A stretch of DNA of 16,095 bases from JADGHX01 sp035760965 (GCA_035760965.1 DASTRY010000098.1:1-16095), one strand, 5' to 3'. Shown: positions 6,552-14,123, counted from the stretch's first letter. Notes: a model not told the origin generated them from the letters alone. Numbers and translations are program-made.

Positions 6552-8369
6552 TCAGCCGCCGGCGAATCGCGCCACGGCGGCTTGCAACACCTGCAGCGGC
6601 ACCGGTCCCGATCGCAGTACCCGATCATGAAAGTCGCGTCCGTCGAAGCGCGAGCCGAGCGTTGCGCGTGCACGCTCGCGCGCGGCGAGGATTTCGTTGC
6701 GCCCCACCATGAAGCTGCACGCCTGTCCCGGATACACGCAGTACCGATCGATCTCGCGCTGCGCGGCGCCGGCCGGTTCGCCCGCGTTGTCGATCATCCA
6801 TTGCGTCGCCTGATCGCGGGTCCATCGTTTGTAGTGAATGCCCGTGTCCACGACGATGCGTGCCGCGCGGAACAGCTCCGACTGCAAGAGGCCGATGCGG
6901 CCGACGGAATCGTCGTCGTACACACCGAGCTCATCGGCAACTCGCTCGGCGTAGAGCGCCCAGCCTTCCGTGTAAGCGGAGAAGCGCACCAGCCGCCGGA
7001 ACAAGGACACCCCGCCCGCGGCCTTCAGCACAGCCGCTTGAAAGTGATGACCCGGAATTCCTTCGTGATGCGTCAGCGTCGGCAGCCGCCACAGCGGCAG
7101 CTCGGCAGTCGTTTTGAGATTCAGGAGGAAGACGCCGGGCTCGTCACCGACGCCTTCGCTGTAGTACGCGCCGGGCGCACCGTTTTCGATCGCGACCGGG
7201 ACGCGCTGCACTTCCAGCGAGCCGGGCGGGATCGTCCTGAACGCCTTCGGCAACCGCGCGCTCACCTTCGCGAGCATCCGTCGCGCGGCATCCAGCAGTT
7301 GCGCGCGACCCTGGTCGTTGTCCGGCGCGAGAAAGCGCTTGTCGCCGTTCAACGCTTTGATCCTTTCGCCAACGGATCCGCGCGTATACCCGAGCGGACG
7401 CAGGTCCTTGTCGAGCTGCGCAGAGATCTCCGCCACCTGCTGCAAACCGAGCTCATGCAACTCCGGAATGGGCATGCTCGATGTCGTGTTGGAGCGCACG
7501 GCGGACGCGTAGTACGCCTCGCCGTCGGGCAAGTGCCACACGCCCGCTGTGTCGCCGGCCTTCGGCCGTAAGGCCTCGAGCGCGGCCATCTGCCGAGTCA
7601 ATGCGGGTGCGACGGTCTGCTTGAAGACGGCTTCGGCGCGCGCACGGAGGTCTCCCAACCCCTCCTTCAGCGCGCGTTCGACCGCGGGACCGATCAGCGC
7701 CGATTGGGAAGGCGGCGAATCGCGCAGGTCCCGGATCTGCGCGATGGTCTTGTCCAAGGTGAATCGAGGGAGCACGACGCCGAGCGCGGCATCGTGCGTG
7801 ATGCGCGCCGCCTCCTGATCCAGCACGGTGCCCAACGCCGTGAGTCTCGCGAAGTAGGCCTCGACGTCGTCCTTGGTCTGCAGCGGATGGTTCGTGCCGA
7901 TGAACTCGGGCAGCCAGTAGTAAGCGCCGTTCATCTGGCTGACGACGTACGGACTCGGGCGCAAGTTGATGTCCACGTAACCGTAGCGTGCGAGCTGATC
8001 CTTCAGCGTCGTGTAGACGAACGCGGCGACGTCGTAGTCCAGCGCCGCTGCGGGCGATAGCGCGCCGCGATCGATGCTCGTGAGCTCCCGTAGCGCGCGG
8101 TCGATCGCCTCACGATCGCGCGCAATCGCCTCGAGCGAGCGGTCGTCGAGCTGCGAGCGAAGCGCCGCGTTCGCGCCGACATCGAATTCGTAGCGCGTGG
8201 CATCTTCGGGCGAGCGGCGCAGGTAGGCTTCGGAGTGGGCTTGCAGCAGTGCTTGCAGCTGCGCATCCGCGTTCGGCTTGGCTTCTGCAGCTGCTCCAAA
8301 GCGTGCGCGGGCAAGGCTCGCGAAGGCGAGGCCTGCCGCGCCTCGCAGCATCGTTCGACGGTCGATCAT
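6552..8369 (-). CDS. Tat-exported DUF885 family protein (putative metallo-hydrolase/peptidase)
   Basis: 605 residues, the usual length of this family. The N-terminus MIDRRTMLRGAAGLAFASLARARFGAAAEA is a twin-arginine signal (RRTMLRG followed by a hydrophobic core and an AxA cleavage site), so the folded enzyme should be moved to the periplasm. The family signature appears as THHEGIPGHHFQ with H435, E436, H441 and H442; by analogy with the M32-like fold these would bind zinc. Other conserved stretches are SPYVVSQMNGAYYWLPEF, GAYYSEGVGDEPGVFLLNL, YTEGWALYAERVADELG and a C-terminal GQACSFMVGRNEI. Substrate is unknown; peptidase activity is inferred. The start ATG has no strong ribosome binding site. 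It follows the flavoprotein gene by 40 nt on the same strand and may be co-transcribed with it. Confidence 0.92.
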   Translation of the reverse strand: MIDRRTMLRGAAGLAFASLARARFGAAAEAKPNADAQLQALLQAHSEAYLRRSPEDATRYEFDVGANAALRSQLDDRSLEAIARDREAIDRALRELTSIDRGALSPAAALDYDVAAFVYTTLKDQLARYGYVDINLRPSPYVVSQMNGAYYWLPEFIGTNHPLQTKDDVEAYFARLTALGTVLDQEAARITHDAALGVVLPRFTLDKTIAQIRDLRDSPPSQSALIGPAVERALKEGLGDLRARAEAVFKQTVAPALTRQMAALEALRPKAGDTAGVWHLPDGEAYYASAVRSNTTSSMPIPELHELGLQQVAEISAQLDKDLRPLGYTRGSVGERIKALNGDKRFLAPDNDQGRAQLLDAARRMLAKVSARLPKAFRTIPPGSLEVQRVPVAIENGAPGAYYSEGVGDEPGVFLLNLKTTAELPLWRLPTLTHHEGIPGHHFQAAVLKAAGGVSLFRRLVRFSAYTEGWALYAERVADELGVYDDDSVGRIGLLQSELFRAARIVVDTGIHYKRWTRDQATQWMIDNAGEPAGAAQREIDRYCVYPGQACSFMVGRNEILAARERARATLGSRFDGRDFHDRVLRSGPVPLQVLQAAVARFAGG

Positions 8370-8409
8370 GTTAGGCGAAAGACGGTGTGGGACTCGCGGG
8401 GGACCGGGG

Positions 8410-9048
8410 TTAGCCCTCGCCCGGATATTCCTCGACAGTCAGTGTGCCGCCGGCCGCGGCAACCTTTTCCTTGTCCCGTTCGGGGAGCGCGTCCGCAAGC
8501 AGATCGATGCGCTTCCACGCCGGAAACGGCTGGCGGCCTTGCTCATCGGGCACGTGCGGGGAGAGCTTGCGCGCCGCGAGATTGTGAATGTACCGGCCGC
8601 AGTTGACGAAGATCTCCGTCGCCTGAATCCGGACGAGGTACAGCGCGCCGGGAGCGTGAGCGGGACCTTCGTTCCCCATGACGTGCGCCGTGCCCTGTAC
8701 CCGCAGCCGGCGCGCCGGCGACTCGAAGCTGATGAAGAGCAGCCCCACTTGCGAGGTGCTCGCAATGTTTCCGAGCGAGAGGAACATGCCATTGCCGTCG
8801 TACACGGGGAAAACGAGCTCGGACGGTGCGGTGATGCGCACGAAGCCGGGCGCGCCGCCCTTGTACGAGACCGTCGGCCGGCCGCGCTCGTCCACCGTAC
8901 TGAGGAAGAAGAACGCGGCGCTCTCGATGAATTCGCGGTCGCGCGGGTCGAACTCGCTATGCGCCAGCGCTTCGAGCCGGTCCGCGATGCCGCGGGTGTC
9001 GTGCCGATCCTGAAACGCGCGATGGGTCTCGCCGTAGAGGTTGCTCAT
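8410..9048 (-). CDS. Pyridoxamine 5'-phosphate oxidase-family FMN-binding protein
   Basis: 212 residues from the ATG at 9048-9046, chosen because AGGTG lies just upstream and the protein then begins MSNLYGETHRAFQDRHDTRG; an in-frame ATG 69 nt further upstream would add residues with no family pattern. The core is a split beta-barrel: FIESAAFFFLSTVDERGRPTVSYKGGAPGFVRI, then LVFPVYDGNGMFLSLGNIASTSQVGLLFISF and RRLRVQGTAHV, which is the FMN-binding flavoprotein pattern of the PNPOx-like superfamily. Members reduce or oxidise diverse small molecules or bind heme; the true PdxH signature is not seen, so vitamin B6 synthesis is not implied. The C-terminus (CGRYIHNLAARKLSPHVPDE) is typical of the larger subgroup of about 200 residues. 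It precedes the DUF885 gene by 40 nt. Confidence 0.88.
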   Translation of the reverse strand: MSNLYGETHRAFQDRHDTRGIADRLEALAHSEFDPRDREFIESAAFFFLSTVDERGRPTVSYKGGAPGFVRITAPSELVFPVYDGNGMFLSLGNIASTSQVGLLFISFESPARRLRVQGTAHVMGNEGPAHAPGALYLVRIQATEIFVNCGRYIHNLAARKLSPHVPDEQGRQPFPAWKRIDLLADALPERDKEKVAAAGGTLTVEEYPGEG

Positions 9049-9181
9049 GGGCCACCTGAAGCGTCGCTCGGAGCTTGGGAGCGATCCGAGTTTGGCCGGA
9101 GCGGTTCGTCCGTGCAACGGATCGGCGTGCGATCGCCCGTTGTCAGCTCTCGAACGCCGGGGCGCGCCTTCCCGCGCTCGT
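9049..9181. other. Intergenic region with short inverted repeats
   Basis: This 133-nt gap follows the lipoprotein gene and precedes the flavoprotein gene on the minus strand, so it should contain a terminator for the cassette and a promoter for the flavoprotein. TCCGT-GCA-ACGGA at 9109-9121 is a small perfect hairpin, and TCGCTC/GAGCGA flank the AGCTTGG stretch near 9064-9084. Neither has a T-tract. No promoter is convincing. Confidence 0.3.
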
Positions 9182-9724
9182 CTACCGGCCGGCGTGGTGG
9201 CTCGCGATGAGGCGCTCGAGACTGAGGATGCATGCGCCGCCCGATCGCTGCTCGAACGCGCTCGCCACCTCCCATCCCTTCAGCTCGATCTTGTGAGCGG
9301 ACGAGACGACCGTGAGCGACGGCACTGTCGGGCGTAACGCGGGGTTCCGCTCGAGATACTTGCGATAGTCATTGCAAAGGCCGTTGGTCTCGATCCACAC
9401 CGACGTGCCGGCCTTCACCACTTGCTCCACCGCGCAAGTGTCGCGATCGTAGCGCGCGTTCTCGAGCGGCTCCCACGTCGCCTTTCTCCAGCTCGACCCG
9501 GACACGACGGTCGGCGCGACGCGGACTGGATCGGAATCGAACCGACACTGCGCCAGTTTCCCTGGCGCGATCTCGTACCGATACATCTCGTACCGCACCT
9601 CGACATCTGCGCCGGTGTCGTTCACGAGAATACTGGGGTTCACGTACTCGCAACTCATCAGCGCGAGGAGACAGGGCGCCGTCAACAGCGCCCCATATCC
9701 AAGGTGACGACATGCTCGGGCCAT
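9182..9724 (-). CDS. Small exported lipoprotein of unknown function (cassette gene 3)
   Basis: 180 residues from the ATG at 9724-9722. The N-terminus MARACRHLGYGALLTAPCLLALMS-C25 looks like a lipoprotein signal; the lipobox LMSC is slightly off consensus at the -2 position. The mature part is CEYVNPSILVNDTGADVEVRYEMYRYEIAPGKLAQCRFDSD, then a region with four more cysteines (QCR, DTC, GLC, GAC) and the C-terminus ASAFEQRSGGACILSLERLIASHHAGR. The pattern of beta-strands around 'NDTGADVEVRY' resembles small periplasmic beta-sandwich domains that set a copper- or Ca-like tail, but I do not recognise a family. The ATG lies 5 nt after the stop of the metallopeptidase-like gene and there is no separate ribosome binding site, so translation is probably coupled. 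A longer in-frame opening upstream overlaps the previous gene and is less likely. Confidence 0.8.
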   Translation of the reverse strand: MARACRHLGYGALLTAPCLLALMSCEYVNPSILVNDTGADVEVRYEMYRYEIAPGKLAQCRFDSDPVRVAPTVVSGSSWRKATWEPLENARYDRDTCAVEQVVKAGTSVWIETNGLCNDYRKYLERNPALRPTVPSLTVVSSAHKIELKGWEVASAFEQRSGGACILSLERLIASHHAGR

Positions 9725-9729
9725 TGCCG

Positions 9730-11460
9730 TCAGAACGGAATCTTGCCGTTCAGCTGGGCGAGCGTGACGCCCTGGTTGATACCTGCCCACGGTAGCAAGT
9801 TGCTTTTCACGCGGAAACGATCCTGCACCATCTCGGCCTGCTGCTCGATATTGTAGCTGTAGTAGGGCTTGTTCGGATCCATCGGCATGTACACGTATCC
9901 GCTCCCTCCGTGCGCGATGCCCGCCCGCACGTACATGCAGACGGTTATACATCCTCGAGTGCGCACTTGGAACACATGCGTCATCTCATGGACCAGAACG
10001 CTGAGCCAATCCACGGTCCCGATGGAGTAGTCCTCGCTCCAAGGCATCGCGAGGATGTTCTCCGTACCGATGTAGATATTCCCGTTCGGCGACATCACCT
10101 GGCTTGCGATGTTGAAGATCGAGTAGCCCTTGTTGTAGACACGGACCTCGTTGATGTTGCGAATCTGGAGGCCCTCCGCCACCGCGGCCGCCTTCTCGCC
10201 CGGCGTCAGATAGCGCCAGTTGCTTCGCTCAGTGAGCGTGCTGATGTGCGCCAGCAGGATCTCGCCGATGAGATTCGGCACACACGCAACCTGCGTCGTG
10301 TCGCCACCTTCGCCGTCATAGCTGTAAACCCCGCCACTGCAGCCGGTCTGTAGGATTCCGCGGAACACAGGAACGTTGAACACCCGACGGAAGACGGCGT
10401 CGACCGTTTGGCCGTCCGCACTGCCGGGCATGAGGTCCGGAATCATCTGCCCGCTGCCGTTCGGGTGGAACGCGGTTGCGAGCTGCAGACCGTCCTGGTC
10501 GAATCCCGAGTAATCGGCCACGTATTGATAGCCCACAAACTCGTAATACCAGTCGCAGTAGTATTGAAGGTTCCCGATCTCGTCGTAGTAGTAATAGCAG
10601 TACGGCACGTACTGGTAGATCGGGATCGCGACGATCGGCGCGTTCGCGCTGTACCAGGTCGGATCCTCCACCCAGTTCGCCACTTCCGTGGCGAACTGGG
10701 TGTACTTGGTGTTTATCGGAACGAGCGCCTGCGGCGCCGTTGCGAATCCCTGACCGGGAGCGACGATGATCTGGCCCAATGCACCACCGATATAGCTTCC
10801 GAGATTATCCAGGATGACGTCAATGTAGCCGTCGAGATTGAAATCCGAGAGCACCAGGTGCAGCGCGATGGCCGCCCATCCCTGCGCAACCGAAAGCTGC
10901 GAAGAGGACGGCACGATTGGTGTGAAGTTACCGTTGCTGAGTCGCTGCAGAATTACCGCGGCGAGCGTTCCATCCCCAGGCGTACCTCCGCCCGCAGTCC
11001 TTCGAACGAGCACGTCCTGCAACCCGTCGCCGTTGATATCACCGATGCGAGTCTCGTATGTGTATTGGGCCTGCGTCGTGATCGCGTCGGCCACCGGAGG
11101 CGGAGTCGTGTTGACGGTGACAGACACCGGATCGGAGTAGCCGATGTAAAAACCGCCACCGTAGTAGTCCGGGTACATCGTGGCGACGCGATAGTAGTAA
11201 ACGCCCGACGTTCTGCCGCTTACGTTTGCGTAGCCGCCGTACCCGGGGCTGTTCACGACTTCGCCATCGACCCAGGTGTAACTGCCGTTTTCGCCAGCCT
11301 TCTCTTCCACCCAGCAGTACTGGATGCATGGACCCCAAGTAACCGTGTACGACCCCGTGGTCGACACGGATGGCGCGTTCAACGCCTGGGCGCAAGACTC
11401 ATCGAACCTGAGGAGTGCTGCGAGCAGCAGTACGCACAACGCGAGCCGACGAAAATTCAT
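9730..11460 (-). CDS. Secreted HEMTH metallopeptidase-like protein with FG-GAP/VCBS-type repeats (cassette gene 2)
   Basis: 576 residues. Signal peptide MNFRRLALCVLLLAALLRFDESCAQA, cleavage near residue 26. Residues about 27-120 form a fibronectin-III-like domain (YTVTWGPCIQYCWVEEK, SGVYYYRVATMYPDYYGG, YIGYSDPVSVTVNTTPPP). Two Ca-binding FG-GAP/VCBS-type loops follow: D141-INGDGLQ-D149 and D206-FNLDGYI-D214. Residues 282-317 are very tyrosine-rich (14 of 36) with paired cysteines. The C-terminal third carries H491-E-M-T-H495-VFQ, a zincin HExxH motif, and 44 residues on E539-QQA-E543, a likely third zinc ligand; similar HEMTHVxQ...EQQAE pairs occur in toxin-like and Rhs/VgrG-associated putative peptidases. 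The start has a perfect AAGGAGG (complement at 11468-11474) 7 nt upstream. Activity and substrate are inferred. Confidence 0.85.
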   Translation of the reverse strand: MNFRRLALCVLLLAALLRFDESCAQALNAPSVSTTGSYTVTWGPCIQYCWVEEKAGENGSYTWVDGEVVNSPGYGGYANVSGRTSGVYYYRVATMYPDYYGGGFYIGYSDPVSVTVNTTPPPVADAITTQAQYTYETRIGDINGDGLQDVLVRRTAGGGTPGDGTLAAVILQRLSNGNFTPIVPSSSQLSVAQGWAAIALHLVLSDFNLDGYIDVILDNLGSYIGGALGQIIVAPGQGFATAPQALVPINTKYTQFATEVANWVEDPTWYSANAPIVAIPIYQYVPYCYYYYDEIGNLQYYCDWYYEFVGYQYVADYSGFDQDGLQLATAFHPNGSGQMIPDLMPGSADGQTVDAVFRRVFNVPVFRGILQTGCSGGVYSYDGEGGDTTQVACVPNLIGEILLAHISTLTERSNWRYLTPGEKAAAVAEGLQIRNINEVRVYNKGYSIFNIASQVMSPNGNIYIGTENILAMPWSEDYSIGTVDWLSVLVHEMTHVFQVRTRGCITVCMYVRAGIAHGGSGYVYMPMDPNKPYYSYNIEQQAEMVQDRFRVKSNLLPWAGINQGVTLAQLNGKIPF

Positions 11461-11467
11461 TGCGGAA

Positions 11468-11474
11468 CCTCCTT
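11468..11474 (-). promoter_or_regulatory. Consensus Shine-Dalgarno site of the secreted metallopeptidase-like gene
   Basis: AAGGAGG on the minus strand, 7 nt before the ATG at 11460-11458. It is the strongest ribosome binding site of the three-gene cassette, in contrast with the GTG start of the gene before it and the coupled start of the gene after it, which predicts that the secreted protein is the most abundant product. Confidence 0.7.
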
Positions 11475-11520
11475 GTTGCGAGTTGTTTCTTGTCGGGCCT
11501 ACCAGCCACGCTTGTTCATC

Positions 11521-12648
11521 TCACTGCGCGGGCATGTTCAAGGCTTCCGGCTGCGAGGAGCGCAAGGCCAACGATCGGTACGTGTCGTTGAGCGCGTTCA
11601 GAAGAGACGCCGCTACCTGCTCGCCGACGAGTTGCGCGATGCGGCGGTCTCGCGAGCGCATCAGCTCTGTGATCCGCGCGCCGCGATCCGGCATCGAACT
11701 TCCACCCGTGCGCATGAGCGATGCGACCGATCCGTTCGTCTCACGGACCACTTCGTAGACTTCTATCAACCGGCGTTCGGGCAACGCGCTCTGCATGGCC
11801 GCGCTTTGCAGGCCGTGCCAAGCCGGGTCCGTCTGCGTGACCACCTTGAGCACTTTGGCGCGCGGCACCTTGCCTCCGGCGATGTCGAGCGGCACCGGAA
11901 CGTGATTGCGCTCGGCGTCCGCGATGGCAGCGAACAGCGCGCGGAATTCCGCCTCGGTAAGATCGGCGTGCGCGGCTCTGAGCCGGGCGGCCAACGGCGA
12001 CTCGCGCAGCGCCAGTTCGAAGGCACTCGCCGCTGAGAGTTCGGGTGGCAGCGACGCCATGAAGTCCGAGTGGTCTGCTGGCACCATCGATCCGCTGCCG
12101 GAATTGGCACGTCGGGGCGCAGGTGCCGCGCGTGTGAGCCGGAATCGCTCGAGGGCGCGCTGTTCGGTGGGCGAGAGGAAGGGATATATTGGCTCGAGCG
12201 GCCGGAAGATTTCTCGTAGCGGCGCCGCCCGCTCAGCGTCGGGCCCGTACACGGACAGCAGTGCCGCACGGATCGCATCGTTCTGCCGAGCACGCGCAAC
12301 GACCAGGTCTTGCGAAACGCTCTCCCACTCACTAGCCCAGTAATTGCTCGCGCTCGGAGGCGTCGTGGCGGCAACCCGCCGTTTGATCAGGTCGACGATC
12401 AGCGGCATTGTCTCTTCAGCGGAGAGCCCAAGCGCGTGCAATCGTGCGACTTCACTGCGCAATTCGTAGTCGGATGTGGGAAACGTACGAACGCGTATCG
12501 CGTCGGATGCTGCGATCCGCGCCCTCTTGGGATTTTGAGTCGCGGAATCGGCCCCCGTGCTGGGTTTGAAATACTGGTATCCGGCGACGATAGCCAGCGC
12601 CAGGTTCAATGCGACCGATATGCCGAGCACGCGTCCTTGCGTAATCAC
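11521..12648 (-). CDS. Signal-anchored alpha-helical protein of unknown function (cassette gene 1)
   Basis: 375 residues starting with GTG at 12648-12646; AAGGAT lies about 8 nt before it. The N-terminus (ITQGRVLGISVALNLALAIVAGYQYF) is one transmembrane segment, residues about 7-24, leaving the rest in the periplasm. What follows is mostly helical and charged, and it falls into two halves around a Pro/Gly/Ser linker near residue 180-195 (APAPRRANSGSGSM). The first half has LRSEVARLHALGLSAEETMPLIVDLIKRR and LSPTEQRALERFRL; the second has PPELSAASAFELALRESPL, LTEAEFRALFAAIADAE and a final RITELMRSRDRRIAQLVGEQVAASLLNALNDTYRSL. I have seen similar 'LRAAGxPxEVxRAIV...LSEAEFRALF' proteins as unnamed entries in soil bacteria; no function is known to me. 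It is 60 nt upstream of the secreted metallopeptidase-like gene. Confidence 0.8.
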   Translation of the reverse strand: MITQGRVLGISVALNLALAIVAGYQYFKPSTGADSATQNPKRARIAASDAIRVRTFPTSDYELRSEVARLHALGLSAEETMPLIVDLIKRRVAATTPPSASNYWASEWESVSQDLVVARARQNDAIRAALLSVYGPDAERAAPLREIFRPLEPIYPFLSPTEQRALERFRLTRAAPAPRRANSGSGSMVPADHSDFMASLPPELSAASAFELALRESPLAARLRAAHADLTEAEFRALFAAIADAERNHVPVPLDIAGGKVPRAKVLKVVTQTDPAWHGLQSAAMQSALPERRLIEVYEVVRETNGSVASLMRTGGSSMPDRGARITELMRSRDRRIAQLVGEQVAASLLNALNDTYRSLALRSSQPEALNMPAQ

Positions 12649-12706
12649 GAACGTTTATCCTTCTATGTCCGCCATAGCTCTAAGTATTCCGCCGGCGCTC
12701 TCTTCT

Positions 12707-12730
12707 CGTCTGCCAGCGTAGGCAGGGACG
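12707..12730 (-). terminator. Imperfect hairpin downstream of the GFA gene
   Basis: CGTC-TGCC at 12707-12714 pairs with GGCA-GG-GACG at 12721-12730 around the loop AGCGTA, with a 2-nt bulge. It lies about 80 nt past the GFA stop codon and before the cassette start. The shape resembles the common CGTC...GACG REP-type hairpins of proteobacteria. It could end GFA transcription, but there is no T-tract. Confidence 0.35.
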
Positions 12731-12808
12731 AAACCATAATCGGAAGCGGAGCGGTATTACATCAACAGTTCTCAATTTGTTCGCTAGTTGGAACAGTCCG
12801 TTGAACGC

Positions 12809-13198
12809 TCAGAACCAGTAGTCCGCCACGCATCGTCCGTCGCGGCCCAGGTCCTCGAAGGTGTTCAACCCGTCGAAGTGGTCGATCGGGATCTGCGCGA
12901 CCGCATCCGGCTCGGCGAGCCGCAGGTTGACGGCAATGCGGCGCCGCCCGTTCTCGTCGACCTGCAATCCGCGCCAGAAGGCGAGGCACCCGCACGTGGG
13001 GCAGAAATTGAAACTGAGCGAATTGCCGCGGACGTACGGCTGCGCGGGACCCGAGACGGTGATGCCCTCGCCTTCATAGTCGTAGCCCCACAGCACGCCG
13101 TAACGGCGGCACGCGGTGCAATTGCAGGCAGTCGCGCCGTCGGGGACGCCTTCGAATCGCCACTGAACCGCGCCGCAAAGGCATGAACCCTGAATCAT
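12809..13198 (-). CDS. GFA-family zinc protein (glutathione-dependent formaldehyde-activating-enzyme-like)
   Basis: 129 residues, full length for the family. Zinc ligands are visible as C6-L-C8-G, then C25-N-C27-TA-C30-RR, then C66-PT-C69-GC71, the standard GFA cysteine pattern. The founding member was described as condensing formaldehyde with glutathione, but most family members have no proven reaction, so only the fold and metal sites are firm. The start is fixed by GGAGGT (complement at 13204-13209) 5 nt before the ATG. It is cytosolic. A terminator separates it from the PEP-CTERM gene before it, so it probably has its own promoter within the short 37-nt stretch between hairpin and start, or relies on read-through. 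Confidence 0.93.
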   Translation of the reverse strand: MIQGSCLCGAVQWRFEGVPDGATACNCTACRRYGVLWGYDYEGEGITVSGPAQPYVRGNSLSFNFCPTCGCLAFWRGLQVDENGRRRIAVNLRLAEPDAVAQIPIDHFDGLNTFEDLGRDGRCVADYWF

Positions 13199-13235
13199 TC
13201 GGCACCTCCCTGGACGGGTCGCGTCGCCGGGAATG

Positions 13236-13265
13236 TAAGCTGGCGCCGCTGCCGGCGCCAGCTTA
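13236..13265 (-). terminator. Rho-independent-type terminator of the PEP-CTERM gene
   Basis: TAAGCTGGCGCCG at 13236-13248 pairs perfectly with CGGCGCCAGCTTA at 13253-13265 (13 bp) around a 4-nt loop CTGC. It starts 15 nt after the stop of the PEP-CTERM gene (-) and ends before the GFA ribosome binding site. The stem ends in AAGC/GCTT and is followed by ACATTCCC on the minus strand, without a full T-run. Confidence 0.75.
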
Positions 13266-13280
13266 GGTGCGCGTGCCGCG

Positions 13281-13922
13281 CTACGCGACGGTGCGCCGCC
13301 GCCGCATCACGCCGACCACCGCGACGCCCGCCGCGATCAGACCGAGCGTGCCCGGCTCGGGAACGCTGGTCGCCGGTGGCGTGCTGCCATCGCCCGTCCG
13401 ATAGAGCAGCCAGCCATAACCGGTACCCCACTGGTTCGATTTGTAGACTTCACCGTAATCGCCTTCGTGCGTGTATGAAATGGACCCGGGACTCTCGAAG
13501 CCGCCCTCATCCGTGAGAAAGCTCACCTGTTCGGTCAACGAGCCGAACGTATCACCCAACAGGTATGTGAGGTTGGCGGGTAGCGTGCCGTTGCAGGTGT
13601 CCTCGCCTGTCGCCGTGCACGCGTTCGGGAGACCCTGCAGCAGCGCGTTCGTGAACATCTGCGCCTGCTGGTTGTACGCGAACATCCAGCCCTGCCCGGC
13701 AAACTGGCCGCCGCTCGAAATCGCCGCGAGCGTCTCGTCGTACGAGAACGTGTCCATCACGTCCCAGCGCATCCACTCGACGTTGTTCAGGCTGTCATAG
13801 ATCACCTGCGTGCTGCCGTCGTCGTTGCTCGACAGCGCGCCGAACGACACCGGCACGGCGTTGGCCGCGATCGGTGCGGCCAGCAGACCCGCCACTGCGA
13901 TTGTTGGAAGTTTCTTCTTCAT
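13281..13922 (-). CDS. PEP-CTERM sorting-domain protein
   Basis: 213 residues from the ATG at 13922-13920. A Sec signal peptide (MKKKLPTIAVAGLLAAPIAANA, cleavage near residue 22) precedes a beta-rich domain: QVIYDSLNNVEWMRWDVMDT, LAAISSGGQFAGQGWMFAYN, which resembles the 'Y-D...N-L-E-W-L-R...GWRFAT' repeat of many secreted PEP-CTERM proteins. Residues 187-213 are the sorting tail: VPEPGTLGLIAAGVAVVGV, then MRRRRTVA; the VPEP motif, hydrophobic segment and arginine cluster are the substrate signal of exosortase (EpsH/XrtA) systems, which move proteins to the cell surface in EPS-producing bacteria. No exosortase is in the window. The longer opening upstream lacks a signal peptide. A weak GAG-type ribosome binding site only. 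Confidence 0.92.
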   Translation of the reverse strand: MKKKLPTIAVAGLLAAPIAANAVPVSFGALSSNDDGSTQVIYDSLNNVEWMRWDVMDTFSYDETLAAISSGGQFAGQGWMFAYNQQAQMFTNALLQGLPNACTATGEDTCNGTLPANLTYLLGDTFGSLTEQVSFLTDEGGFESPGSISYTHEGDYGEVYKSNQWGTGYGWLLYRTGDGSTPPATSVPEPGTLGLIAAGVAVVGVMRRRRTVA

Positions 13923-14106
13923 AGTCGTCTCGATCGTTCCTCTTGGACAGGGGGAAGCCCTCGCGCGCGCGTTGCGGGCGAGGTATGCGGGTAGACGCGG
14001 GAGATGTCGGGAAATCAGCTCAAGCCGGAGCGGCGGAAGATGCGCACGCACGCCCTCGGAGTTTGATCGCGAGCGAGCATCCCATGTGTCGCCAGACTTA
14101 TGTCAT

Positions 14107-14123
14107 CCCGCTTCACGAGCGGG
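14107..14123. repeat. Inverted repeat CCCGCT-TCACG-AGCGGG
   Basis: Perfect 6-bp arms at 14107-14112 and 14118-14123. First of three dyad symmetries between the ridA-family gene and the PEP-CTERM gene; GTCATCCCGC...GCGGGTC resembles REP-type hairpins. Confidence 0.5.

Noticed and set aside
5659..6630. A 323-codon plus-strand open frame antisense to the chloroperoxidase gene
   Set aside because: The minus-strand protein has a complete catalytic triad and family sequence, so this is a shadow frame.
8278..9210. A 310-codon plus-strand open frame antisense to the flavoprotein gene
   Set aside because: No recognisable protein features, while the minus strand encodes a clear FMN split barrel.
10408..12036. 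A 542-codon plus-strand open frame antisense to the secreted metallopeptidase-like and anchored-protein genes
   Set aside because: Composition is typical of the complement of GC-rich genes (R, V, H, D excess); the minus-strand frames have signal peptides and motifs.
6545..12812. TTGAACGCTCAG occurring at 6545-6556 and at 12801-12812, both over stop codons
   Set aside because: A 12-bp match between two places is expected several times by chance in 16 kb on both strands, and the flanks do not match.
13923..14106. Search for a sigma-54 type -24/-12 promoter in front of the PEP-CTERM gene
   Set aside because: PEP-CTERM genes can be under sigma-54 control, but no GG-N10-GC element with correct spacing was found.
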